From the NCBI GenBank assembly GCA_965230665.1, contig CBDDLM010000004.1, positions 2,666,001 through 2,730,000 on the forward strand: a DNA stretch of 64,000 nucleotides, given 5' to 3'. Position numbers and translations under genes: made by a program. Below, one piece after another: positions 26,022 to 34,150 of this stretch. Position 1 is the stretch's first letter. Every line of letters begins with the position of its first letter. This DNA is from JAGNRR01 sp965230665. GTDB lineage: Bacteria > Bacteroidota > Bacteroidia > Chitinophagales > Chitinophagaceae. Below the pieces are notes generated by a model, which searched no databases, was not told where the DNA came from, and saw nothing but the letters and a program-made list of their open reading frames with translations.

Positions 26022-26447
26022 TTATATTGAATAAGTAAGTTCGCAATTTAGTTCAATGGTTTTGCTCACGGACTTCCCTTTTCGCGGATCTTTGCCGTAT
26101 ATAATGGCCTTAAATTTATAATTTTCTGTGCTATTCGTATTCCTGATCGTTTTGAAGGAAGAGGGGATTGCATAAAAGACTAACCAATTACCATTTTTGT
26201 CTTCAATGGAAATTGTGAATACCCTTCTGCGTCCATCAAAGACTACATGAGATTGTGATGTTTCGTTATATACGATACTTTCTCCATCTATGGTAAATTT
26301 GCACTGATTCATAGATGTGATATCTTGAAGACCGGCGATGAAAAGAGTTCTTCCGCTAGCGGATTTACAAATCAGTCTGGCTTCATTGCTACCAGCGAAC
26401 GCAGAAGAAGAAATGCACAATAAGATGATAAGCATATAGTTTTTCAT
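26022..26447 (-). CDS. Small secreted protein of unknown function
   Basis: 141 residues. Signal peptide MKNYMLIILLCISSSAFAGS, then about 120 residues of predicted beta structure with three Cys (LICKSASGR, MNQCKFTID, ELNCELTYSI). No family recognised. It begins the operon with the LprI-like gene; the near-consensus box TATATTTA (26452-26459) lies 4 nt before the ATG. Confidence 0.75.
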   Translation of the reverse strand: MKNYMLIILLCISSSAFAGSNEARLICKSASGRTLFIAGLQDITSMNQCKFTIDGESIVYNETSQSHVVFDGRRRVFTISIEDKNGNWLVFYAIPSSFKTIRNTNSTENYKFKAIIYGKDPRKGKSVSKTIELNCELTYSI

Positions 26448-26535
26448 AAGCTAAATATAATGAGAAGGGGTATGTTCTAATAGTATTGGTCTAATAAATA
26501 TGCTCTGTGATAAAGCTAACCATAAAAAGAAAGTA

Positions 26536-27186
26536 CTATTCCTTCCATAAAAAAGGATACAAGATATAGCTCAATAGGATAATCAAAACATCAAGTGCAA
26601 GGAGCACGAAGAACAATTGCCACCAACCTTCTGTAAGCATCGGTTGTAACAATGGTTTGCTTAAGTCGCTGAGCAGCATGAGTTGCGGAATCACAATTGG
26701 GAATCCCAAAATTGCAATTAGAGCAGAATTGCCACCTGCTTTTCCAGCGATTGCCGAAAGCAAGGTAAACAACATGCTTAAACTAAGGCCACCCAAAAGA
26801 ATAATCATAAAGAACTTACCAAAATGAATGGATGGGTTACCAAGAAAAATAATAAACAATCCAAGGGCGATACAGCTCATGATAAGCATTAAAATGCCAT
26901 TGTAAATCAACTTTGATATGATAACGGTTCGCGGATTCAGAATCGTGTAATAGTATAGTTGTCGTGCTTTATTCTCCTGCAAGAAGCTTTTGGCCACTGC
27001 ATTAACCGATACGAATAAAAGAATGATCCAAAATAATACGTTCCAAGTATTCGCTTCTGGTTGACTTACCAATAGGTTTATTAGAAAAACTGCTGAAGCC
27101 AGATACAGTAATATGCCATAAAAGGAATACTTCTTTCTCCATTCTAGCAAAATATCCTTGCGTATCAATTTCAGTATTTGACTCAA
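26536..27186 (-). CDS. ccmB: Haem exporter subunit CcmB
   Basis: 216 residues, six membrane segments. The N-terminus LIRKDILLEWRKKYSFYGIL and ENKARQLYYYTILNPRTVI are CcmB signatures. CcmB with CcmA and CcmC handles haem for cytochrome c maturation at the inner membrane; ccmA and ccmC are not in the window. No ATG fits: the family start aligns with TTG 27186 (MSQILKLIRKD), so TTG initiation is inferred. Confidence 0.92.
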   Translation of the reverse strand: MSQILKLIRKDILLEWRKKYSFYGILLYLASAVFLINLLVSQPEANTWNVLFWIILLFVSVNAVAKSFLQENKARQLYYYTILNPRTVIISKLIYNGILMLIMSCIALGLFIIFLGNPSIHFGKFFMIILLGGLSLSMLFTLLSAIAGKAGGNSALIAILGFPIVIPQLMLLSDLSKPLLQPMLTEGWWQLFFVLLALDVLIILLSYILYPFLWKE

Positions 27187-27192
27187 GTCGGT

Positions 27193-27200
27193 TACTTTTG
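27193..27200 (+). promoter_or_regulatory. -7 box TACTTTTG for the biotin carboxylase gene
   Basis: Exact TAnnTTTG match; 25 nt before ATG 27226 and 1 nt before an alternative ATG at 27202. Confidence 0.62.
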
Positions 27201-27225
27201 AATGCGAATTTACGAAATCAAAGGA

Positions 27226-28698
27226 ATGCAGAAGATTTTAATTGCAAATCGAGGAGAGATCGCTTTACGTGTTATTAGAACATGTAAAAAAATGAATATA
27301 AAAACGGTGGCTGTGTATAGTGAAGTGGATAGTAATATGCCATTTGTTCAACAGGCAGATGAAGCATATTGTATAGGACCAGCCCCAAGCAACCAATCTT
27401 ATCTTCGAAGCGATAAAATAATTGAGATCGCAAAAACTTCAGGGGCGGAAGGAATACATCCTGGTTATGGTTTTTTGAGTGAAAATGCAGATTTTAGCGC
27501 CGCTGTAGAAGAGGCAGGCTTAACTTTTATAGGACCAAGTGCTCACTCTATTAGCACTATGGGTAGTAAAATAGCTGCCAAACAGGCCGCTGCTAAATTT
27601 GATGTGCCTATGGTACCTGGAACAGATAAGCCATTAGCAAATTTAACCGAGGCACAGGCTATAGCGGAGAAAACAGGTTACCCCTTACTCGTAAAAGCCA
27701 GTGCAGGTGGTGGTGGAAAAGGAATGCGCATCGTAGAACGTGCCGAGGATCTCGAGGCACAGTTCCATTCAGCGAAAAGTGAAGCTTTGAGTTCTTTTGG
27801 CGATGATGCTGTTTTTATAGAAAAATATGTTGGATCTCCTAAACACATAGAAATTCAAATACTTGGCGACAATCATGGTAATTATGTTCACCTATTTGAG
27901 CGAGAATGTAGCGTGCAGCGTCGCCATCAAAAGCTGATTGAAGAGGCGCCAAGTTCTTGTCTTACGGAAGATATAAGAATGGCTATGGGTGAAACAGCTG
28001 TCAATGTTGCTCGTTCATGTGACTATAGCGGAGCAGGAACAGTAGAGTTTTTAGTTGATGAAGACCTGAATTATTATTTTCTTGAGATGAATACACGCTT
28101 ACAGGTGGAGCATTGTGTAACAGAAGAAATTACAGGTATTGACTTGGTTGAGCAACAGATACTTGTTGCACGAGGAGAAAAATTATCTTTAGAACAGAAG
28201 GATCTTAAAATAAATGGTCACGCGATAGAACTTCGATTAACTTCTGAGAACCCACTGGAGGATTTTACACCCGCAATAGGAAAATTAAAAACTTATATAC
28301 GTCCTGAGGGAGAAGGAATTCGTGTTGATGATGGTTTTGAGCAAGGGATGGAAGTTCCTATTTATTACGACTCGATGATCGGAAAACTGATTTGCTGGGG
28401 TGAAACACGTCCCAAGGCAATAGAACGTTTATTACAAGCAATCGAGGGGTTTAAAATATCAGGTATTCCAACCACACTTTCATTTGGCCATTGGGCTGTG
28501 CAGCAACCTGCATTTGTTCAAGGGCAGTATAATACTCATTTTATTCCAATGTATTACAAAGCGGAGCAGATGAACAAGAGTAATGAAATGATTAATAAGT
28601 TGGCAGCTCTTGCAGCAACTTTTGCCTTTGTAGAAAGTGAAAAACTTCCAGAAAGTGAAAAAATTTCAGAAACTAATTGGTCTATTCGGCGTAAATAG
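27226..28698 (+). CDS. accC: Biotin carboxylase subunit of an acyl-CoA carboxylase
   Basis: 490 residues from ATG 27226 (MQKILIANRGEIALRVIR); an ATG at 27202 would add 8 residues. Carboxylates biotin on a carrier protein using ATP and bicarbonate. ATP-grasp features: KASAGGGGKGMRIV, ERECSVQRRHQKLIEEAPS, FLEMNTRLQVEHCVTE. About 40 residues longer than E. coli AccC at the C-terminus, as in Bacteroidota acetyl/propionyl-CoA carboxylases. No biotin carrier or carboxyltransferase gene is adjacent, so acetyl versus propionyl-CoA specificity is open. Confidence 0.94.
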   Translation: MQKILIANRGEIALRVIRTCKKMNIKTVAVYSEVDSNMPFVQQADEAYCIGPAPSNQSYLRSDKIIEIAKTSGAEGIHPGYGFLSENADFSAAVEEAGLTFIGPSAHSISTMGSKIAAKQAAAKFDVPMVPGTDKPLANLTEAQAIAEKTGYPLLVKASAGGGGKGMRIVERAEDLEAQFHSAKSEALSSFGDDAVFIEKYVGSPKHIEIQILGDNHGNYVHLFERECSVQRRHQKLIEEAPSSCLTEDIRMAMGETAVNVARSCDYSGAGTVEFLVDEDLNYYFLEMNTRLQVEHCVTEEITGIDLVEQQILVARGEKLSLEQKDLKINGHAIELRLTSENPLEDFTPAIGKLKTYIRPEGEGIRVDDGFEQGMEVPIYYDSMIGKLICWGETRPKAIERLLQAIEGFKISGIPTTLSFGHWAVQQPAFVQGQYNTHFIPMYYKAEQMNKSNEMINKLAALAATFAFVESEKLPESEKISETNWSIRRK

Positions 28699-28768
28699 CA
28701 CCACTTTTTTGGCTAGAACGTATCGATAAATGAAAAATATCATTTACTTTAGTGTTATAAATCTTTGT

Positions 28769-29224
28769 ATGAAAAAGAACATTATTATAGTCGCTGTACT
28801 TAGCTTTTTAGTTGTTGGTTTGTTCTCATGTAGTAAGTATGAGGAAGGTCCTGGCATTAGTTTTCGTTCAAAGAAAAAACGTTTGGCTAATTCGTGGAGA
28901 ATAGAGAGTGTTACGGTAAACGGTGTTGAGCGTGCTAATGAACCTTTATATGCTAAGCAAAAGCATTATATCTATGAAAGTGGCTCTTATATCATAAATA
29001 TTATTGACCCAATTACCTTACAAGCAGAAGATGTTCAAGGAGATTGGAAGTTTTATGATAATGATAGAAAATTAGCTGTTACGAGAAGAAATTTTAACGG
29101 CGTAGCTGATAGCTTAGAAGATTACCAAATTTTGAAGTTGAAAGAAAAATCACTTTGGCTTCGTAGTTTAGACAATACTATTGAGTATCACTTTACTCCA
29201 TTTGATGAGCCTGGAGACCAATAA
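28769..29224 (+). CDS. Lipocalin-like lipoprotein
   Basis: 151 residues from ATG 28769; an ATG at 28730 lies before the signal peptide. Lipoprotein signal ends LFSC (Cys at about 21). The sequence KKRLANSWRIESVTVNGVER and the C-terminal strand pattern LKEKSLWLRSLDNTIEYHF match small Bacteroidota lipocalin-family lipoproteins. Ligand unknown. Confidence 0.72.
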   Translation: MKKNIIIVAVLSFLVVGLFSCSKYEEGPGISFRSKKKRLANSWRIESVTVNGVERANEPLYAKQKHYIYESGSYIINIIDPITLQAEDVQGDWKFYDNDRKLAVTRRNFNGVADSLEDYQILKLKEKSLWLRSLDNTIEYHFTPFDEPGDQ

Positions 29225-29248
29225 GGTTCCTATTAGTTTAATAACAAC

Positions 29249-29770
29249 ATGGCGGTTCGTAAGGCAATTAATTCTTTTATAGAGTTTTTCTATTTTCCTA
29301 TTTTCCGTTTTATGCCGTTGAATACTTTTAAGTATGCAGTCTGCGGCGGTACTACAGTAGTTGTAGACTTCCTTGTTTATTACTTTTTTCTTTACTTTGT
29401 TTTTGATGCCGAGTTAATTAATTTCTTTGGATTATTTGAGATAAGTAAGGAAATAGCAGCACATATCATTGCTTTCATGGTCAGTTTCCCATTAGGGTTT
29501 TCTTTAAATAAGTGGGTAGTCTTTAAAGAGTCTGAACTCCGAGGTAGGGTACAACTTTTTCGTTATGGATTAACTGTTAGTAGTTGTTTTGGAATAAGCT
29601 ATTTATTTATGAAACTCTTTATTTTTGGGTTGGCATGGGACCCAGTTTTATCTAAAGTGTTGACCACAGTTCTAGTAACAGTTTATAGTTATTTTATGCA
29701 ACTCTACTTCTCTTTTCAAGTAAAGGGGAGTCATGCAAAAAAATCAGGTATTCAAAATAAGAATGTTTAA
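29249..29770 (+). CDS. GtrA-family membrane protein
   Basis: 173 residues with four hydrophobic segments (about 28-50, 60-85, 100-120, 130-150). The opening LNTFKYAVCGGTTVVVDFLV and FPLGFSLNKWVVF are GtrA marks. Family members are thought to flip or assist transfer of lipid-linked sugars (undecaprenyl-phosphate-glucose in phage O-antigen conversion). 24 nt after the lipocalin gene, no promoter box of its own. Its stop shares TTAA (29767-29770) with the convergent bshA. Confidence 0.88.
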   Translation: MAVRKAINSFIEFFYFPIFRFMPLNTFKYAVCGGTTVVVDFLVYYFFLYFVFDAELINFFGLFEISKEIAAHIIAFMVSFPLGFSLNKWVVFKESELRGRVQLFRYGLTVSSCFGISYLFMKLFIFGLAWDPVLSKVLTTVLVTVYSYFMQLYFSFQVKGSHAKKSGIQNKNV

Positions 29771-30900
29771 GCCGTTGCTGTGCTTAAAACATGTTCATAT
29801 AGTTTCTCATATTGAGGTACAATGCGATCTATAGCAAAAGCATTAGCTTGACCAATTGCGTTTGCTTTAAACTCTTTTAGTTTCTCATCGTTCATTAATA
29901 GGTCTAATGCATACTTGGCTAGAGCATCGACATCCCCAACTTCGGCCAAGTAACCCGTTTTACCATGAATATTAATCTCAGGAATACCTCCTGCGTTAGA
30001 TGAAATAACGGGGACTCTACAGGCCATAGCTTCCAAAGCTGCCAGTCCAAAGCTCTCGTAAGCACTTGGTAGTAGAAATAAATCTGCAATACTGAGAAGC
30101 TCCTCCATTTTTTCTTGCTTTCCTAGGAAGCTAATATCGTTGCAGGTGCCTAGGTCTCTACATAAGGTTTCCATATTGGGTCGCTCTGGTCCATCGCCAA
30201 TCATTAGCATCTTAGCAGGAACCGCTGCCCTTATTTTAGAGAAGGCATGAATAGCATCCTCTACACGTTTTACTTTACGAAAATTCGAAACATGCGCCAG
30301 TATCTTCTCTCCATTAGGAGCTATAATCCTTTTGAAATGTTCTTTATCAGAGTATTGAAAACGTTTAATATCGACAAAGTTGTTAATGACTGAGATCTCC
30401 TGAGTAATATCAAAGTGTTTTAATGTTTCTTCTTTTAAGTTTTGAGAAACAGCGGTTATCGCATTAGAATTGTTCATAGAGAATGTAACCACCGGCTCAT
30501 ATGTTTTATCTTTTCCAACAAGGGTTATATCAGTACCATGTAAGGTTGTTATAAAAGGAGTATAGATACCCTTTGTACGAACTATTTGTTGTGCCATATA
30601 CGCAGCTGATGCATGGGGGATAGCATAGTGTACATGTAGAAGATCTAAGTTCTTATTTATGATGACATCAACCATAGTACTAGCCAGTGCAATCTCGTAA
30701 GGAGGAAAATCAAACAAGGGATAAGTCGGTACGGACACTTGATGGTAAAATATGTTCGGATGAAATGAATCTAGTCTTACGGGTTGTTTATAGGTAATAA
30801 AATGAACCTCATGTCCCTTATCTGCTAATGCCTTTCCTAACTCTGTTGCCAAAACGCCGCTCCCCCCGAAGGTTGGATAGCATACTATGCCTATATTCAT
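29767..30900 (-). CDS. bshA: N-acetyl-alpha-D-glucosaminyl L-malate synthase
   Basis: 377 residues from ATG 30900; the TTG at 30909 is part of the -7 box. GT-B glycosyltransferase (GT4) joining UDP-GlcNAc and L-malate, first step of bacillithiol synthesis. N-terminus MNIGIVCYPTFGGSGVLATE, LHVHYAIPHASAAYMA, and the C-terminal ESFGLAALEAMACRVPVISS with the EX7E nucleotide-sugar motif are typical. Bacillithiol as the main thiol is common in this phylum. bshB and bshC are not in the window. Confidence 0.95.
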   Translation of the reverse strand: MNIGIVCYPTFGGSGVLATELGKALADKGHEVHFITYKQPVRLDSFHPNIFYHQVSVPTYPLFDFPPYEIALASTMVDVIINKNLDLLHVHYAIPHASAAYMAQQIVRTKGIYTPFITTLHGTDITLVGKDKTYEPVVTFSMNNSNAITAVSQNLKEETLKHFDITQEISVINNFVDIKRFQYSDKEHFKRIIAPNGEKILAHVSNFRKVKRVEDAIHAFSKIRAAVPAKMLMIGDGPERPNMETLCRDLGTCNDISFLGKQEKMEELLSIADLFLLPSAYESFGLAALEAMACRVPVISSNAGGIPEINIHGKTGYLAEVGDVDALAKYALDLLMNDEKLKEFKANAIGQANAFAIDRIVPQYEKLYEHVLSTATA

Positions 30901-30906
30901 TGATTG

Positions 30907-30914
30907 CAAATTTA
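30907..30914 (-). promoter_or_regulatory. -7 box TAAATTTG for bshA
   Basis: Exact TAnnTTTG on the minus strand, 6 nt before ATG 30900. Confidence 0.68.
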
Positions 30915-30940
30915 AGACATATTAGACGGCTAAATATGAA

Positions 30941-32134
30941 TTAACTTTCGCTTAAATCAAGTAGAGCCTCTAAGTGATGCTTATGGATCCCAAAAAACTC
31001 CTTTGTAGTTTTTATTTCTTTTAAAATATCTTGCTGATTATTTAAAGGTTGTTTTCTTTTTTGTGCTACGATTAAAACGTTCTTAGGAGTATGGGTTGTA
31101 CTTATAAATTCGATGATTTTTGTAGAATATCCCATAAACTCAAGAAAGAGAGCTCTCAATCCATCTGTAACCATTTCGGCTTGTCGTTCCAAAAAGATTC
31201 CATGCTTGGTGAGGAAGTTCATTTCGTTCATACGCTTTCCCTTTCGGATTGCTCTTCTTATTTGTTTGTGGCAACAGGGTGCCACCACAATCAAGTCTGC
31301 TTGCCCCTGAATGCCCTTATAAATAGCATCATCTGTAGCTGTATCACACGCATGTAATGCTATTAGAACATGCATAGCATTTTCGTTTTGGAAATCTTGG
31401 ATACTACCTTCGACAAACTCCAACAGATCAAACTTGGATTTTGATGCAATAGCGTTGCATAGATCCACCAAATCCTTTCTAAATTCTACACCAGTAACAT
31501 GGGCTTTGTTTTTTAGTACGTTATTTAGATAGTCATAAAGCGCGAATGTAAGATATCCTTTTCCAGAACCCATATCCACAATATTGGTACAGGGTCTTTG
31601 AGGCAATTCTTTAAGAAGCGTGCTTAAAATATCTATATAGTGGTTGATTTGTTTGTACTTGTCTTGTCCATGTGGCCTGACATTTCCTTCGGCATCTGTT
31701 ATTTTTAAATCGTGTAAATACTGTTTTCCTTGGGCTCTTATCTTTCTATGTTTGTTATGGTCATGGTTCAGATCAGGAATGTTGGATACACTCGTTGTTT
31801 TTTGCTTAAGTTTCCAATTTCCCTTTGGATCAATTAACAACTCAAAGTTGTTTTGAAGTGCAAATAAGTTGGCATGCCGAAAGCTATTATTGCTGATTAG
31901 ATTTTCAACTATGCTAATACCTTTTTCATGAGTATAATTCTTCGTGATATCTTTAGTACGGTATCGATAAACAAAAGAAAGTTTTTCTTTCTTTTTGATT
32001 AATACGTTACTCACTAAGATTTTTTTTAGATCATCTTCTGTTCCCACATAATGTCCCAGATTTAGTTTTATAAATTCTTTCTGCTTCAGGTTCTGTCGCA
32101 GTGCGGATAGGAATAGATCTTTAGGCTGATTCAT
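30941..32134 (-). CDS. Class I SAM-dependent methyltransferase (METTL25/GSTCD-like)
   Basis: 397 residues. An N-terminal region without recognised fold (1-175) precedes a Rossmann methyltransferase (about 185-340): NIVDMGSGKGYLTFALYDYL for SAM binding, VTGVEFRKDLVDLCN, LIALHACDTATDDA and VVAPCCHKQIRR. The PCCHK motif occurs in the Methyltransf_32 group. Substrate unknown. A box TAGTTTTG (32149-32156, 14 nt upstream) overlaps the coaD stop codon, so it may be transcribed separately. Confidence 0.85.
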   Translation of the reverse strand: MNQPKDLFLSALRQNLKQKEFIKLNLGHYVGTEDDLKKILVSNVLIKKKEKLSFVYRYRTKDITKNYTHEKGISIVENLISNNSFRHANLFALQNNFELLIDPKGNWKLKQKTTSVSNIPDLNHDHNKHRKIRAQGKQYLHDLKITDAEGNVRPHGQDKYKQINHYIDILSTLLKELPQRPCTNIVDMGSGKGYLTFALYDYLNNVLKNKAHVTGVEFRKDLVDLCNAIASKSKFDLLEFVEGSIQDFQNENAMHVLIALHACDTATDDAIYKGIQGQADLIVVAPCCHKQIRRAIRKGKRMNEMNFLTKHGIFLERQAEMVTDGLRALFLEFMGYSTKIIEFISTTHTPKNVLIVAQKRKQPLNNQQDILKEIKTTKEFFGIHKHHLEALLDLSES

Positions 32135-32153
32135 ATGTGCTCTATTCGCAAAA

Positions 32154-32621
32154 CTAATTGATCGTCGTTAGGCCAACAGCCTCTGGTATAAATCTACGAA
32201 CATCACCTCCATTCTTATATACATCTCGTACGAGTGTCGAAGAGAAGGAGGCAAATTTGGCAGAACTTGTTAAGAAAATAGTATCAATGTTATCATCCAG
32301 CATGGCGTTCATATCAGCAATTGCACGTTCATATTCAAAGTCTGCAACATATCGTATCCCGCGCAGTATAAATGTAGCCTTTTGTTGTTTGCAAAAATCT
32401 ACAGTTAATCCACTATAGCTTGCCGCCAGTATTTGATCATCATGAGCAAATACTTTATCTATCCATTCAAGTCTTTGCTCAACGCTAAACATGGGTTTCT
32501 TTGAGGAGTTCGTTCCAATACCGATAATTATTTTATCGAACAAAGGTCTTGCTCTAAGGATAATATCTTGATGGCCCAATGTTAATGGATCGAATGTTCC
32601 AGGGAATACACAAATTTTCAC
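32154..32621 (-). CDS. coaD: Phosphopantetheine adenylyltransferase
   Basis: 155 residues. Penultimate step of coenzyme A synthesis. FPGTFDPLTLGHQDII holds the (T/H)xGH nucleotidyl-transfer motif; FILRGIRYVADFEYERAIADMN is the pantetheine side; FSSTLVRDVYK is the ISSTxVRE equivalent. Start is GTG 32621, the only codon that gives the family N-terminus; a near-consensus box (TACTTTTA) lies 4 nt before it. Confidence 0.95.
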   Translation of the reverse strand: MKICVFPGTFDPLTLGHQDIILRARPLFDKIIIGIGTNSSKKPMFSVEQRLEWIDKVFAHDDQILAASYSGLTVDFCKQQKATFILRGIRYVADFEYERAIADMNAMLDDNIDTIFLTSSAKFASFSSTLVRDVYKNGGDVRRFIPEAVGLTTIN

Positions 32622-32700
32622 AAACTAAAAGTACGAAAGAAATTAGGAATTAGAATGGACCTGTAGATTTGCGTCTCATAATCTAGAAATAGTCGATATA

Positions 32701-33240
32701 CTATTTGTTTTCAAAAAAACTAAAGATTGTGGTGCCGTAGTTTTTTACCTTAAAGAAATTAGGGTGCTTTTCATAATTATTCCTAGGTGTATGTTCTAAA
32801 ATAAACATACCATTGCTTTGAACTAGTTCCTTCTCAAAAACAAGATCAGGAATATTGTCTATGGTAGCTAGCGCATACGGAGGTCCAGCAAAAATGAAAT
32901 CATATTGATCAGTTGAACCTTTGATAAACTGAAAAACGTCTTGTGTAATCACGCGTGCGTTTTCTATTTTCAACGAATCGATATTGGATTTAATAAACGA
33001 AGCCATTTTACGATCTTTTTCAACTAAGGTTAATTCTTTTGCACCACGGGAATACAACTCGTACGAAATACAACCTGTACCTCCGAAAAGATCCAAACTT
33101 TTTATGCCATCGAATTCAATAAGGTGTTGTAAAGTATTAAAAAGTCCTTCCTTAGCAATATCCGTAGTCGGTCTGGTATGGGGCATCTTAGTGGGAGGAT
33201 TAATTCTTCGACCTCCAAGTTTACCACTGATTATGCGCAT
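32701..33240 (-). CDS. rsmD: 16S rRNA (guanine-N2)-methyltransferase RsmD, altered catalytic motif
   Basis: 179 residues. N-terminus MRIISGKLGGRRINPPTKMP and TRPTTDIAKEGLFNTL are canonical for the enzyme that methylates G966 of 16S rRNA. SAM motif SLDLFGGTGCISYEL (48-62). The catalytic (D/N)PP(Y/F) motif reads Gly119-Pro-Pro-Tyr (FIFAGPPYAL); Gly is encoded by GGA at 32884-32886. In relatives this residue is Asp or Asn, so activity is uncertain. It overlaps DUF3822 by 10 nt. Confidence 0.93.
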   Translation of the reverse strand: MRIISGKLGGRRINPPTKMPHTRPTTDIAKEGLFNTLQHLIEFDGIKSLDLFGGTGCISYELYSRGAKELTLVEKDRKMASFIKSNIDSLKIENARVITQDVFQFIKGSTDQYDFIFAGPPYALATIDNIPDLVFEKELVQSNGMFILEHTPRNNYEKHPNFFKVKNYGTTIFSFFENK

Positions 33241-34070
33241 AGTAATAAAGCGAAAAGATTAAAGAAGTGATGGGCAGGATGACTAAAAACCTCATCTGTA
33301 TACTGGAGAGTAGGAAGACGGTTTAAATATTTTACTGCCTCAAGGTTAACCGCTAGAATATTTTTAAAGTCTTCGATATGACTATGCGTACCGAAAATAG
33401 ATAATGTCATCTGGGTACGCGGAATACTTAACTGGTCCAAAGCGTTTAAATAGTAATAGTAGGCATCATCCAAATTTTCAATAGAATATGATTGGTGCAA
33501 TTGTAAATGTTTATTTCTAAAGATGGTGACGAATATTTCATCCTGTTGCAATCTAACAAAACTAATGTACTCTTTATTAGGAGGAACCATTTGTTGATAA
33601 GCGATTAAAAGAGCCGATGGAGCATGGAATATTTGAGCTTCATCCAATTCAGAACTAATTAAGTCTTTAGTTCCTTTCTTAATAGTAAAAACGCTTTGGC
33701 ACTCTATAGGTTTTACTGTTTGACTAGCAATCACTTCTTCCTGTTCAACAAGAAAAAGCTCTTGCAAGTAACTGGCTTTCTTATCGGGGCTATAAAAAGT
33801 GGATGGAATAAGTGTATGTTTTTTACTTTCTAAGCCTACAAATAACCGTTCCGCTTTTTTAACAAGATCACCTTGAAAAATCTCCAAAGCTTCATTCCTA
33901 GTTAAGTTGCCTTTATCCTTTAGATAGGATTCCAAGGCCTCAACTTTATTGTGATCTTTATCCGTAATGGCAATTTGTAAGTAGTTTTTACCTAACCAAA
34001 TGAACGTATCAAAAGGGTTGTTGTTCTTTATAAAAAACTTAGAAGTATTTATCGATACAATATTTCTCAA
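33231..34070 (-). CDS. DUF3822-family protein
   Basis: 279 residues, no signal peptide. FHAPSALLIAYQQMV, LQLHQSYSIENLDDAYYYYL, and the C-terminal LPTLQYTDEVFSHPAHHFFN identify the family, which regularly precedes rsmD in Bacteroidota; the fold is probably an actin/hexokinase-like one and function is unknown. Ten bases overlap rsmD, arguing for co-translation. No ATG is available near the N-terminus; TTG 34070 (MRNIVSINTSKFF) is the likely start. Confidence 0.85.
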   Translation of the reverse strand: MRNIVSINTSKFFIKNNNPFDTFIWLGKNYLQIAITDKDHNKVEALESYLKDKGNLTRNEALEIFQGDLVKKAERLFVGLESKKHTLIPSTFYSPDKKASYLQELFLVEQEEVIASQTVKPIECQSVFTIKKGTKDLISSELDEAQIFHAPSALLIAYQQMVPPNKEYISFVRLQQDEIFVTIFRNKHLQLHQSYSIENLDDAYYYYLNALDQLSIPRTQMTLSIFGTHSHIEDFKNILAVNLEAVKYLNRLPTLQYTDEVFSHPAHHFFNLFALLLCA

Positions 34071-34150
34071 AATATCTGTGCTAATTTCGCTACAATAATA
34101 ATTGATTTAGACCAATTATTAGATTTAGTATTGCATTCCTTTATAGTTCC

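Noticed and set aside
32664..32685. Plus-strand TAGATTTG box and TAGATT/AATCTA repeat between coaD and rsmD
   Set aside because: No plus-strand gene follows and the arms are short with a 10-nt loop; most likely chance.
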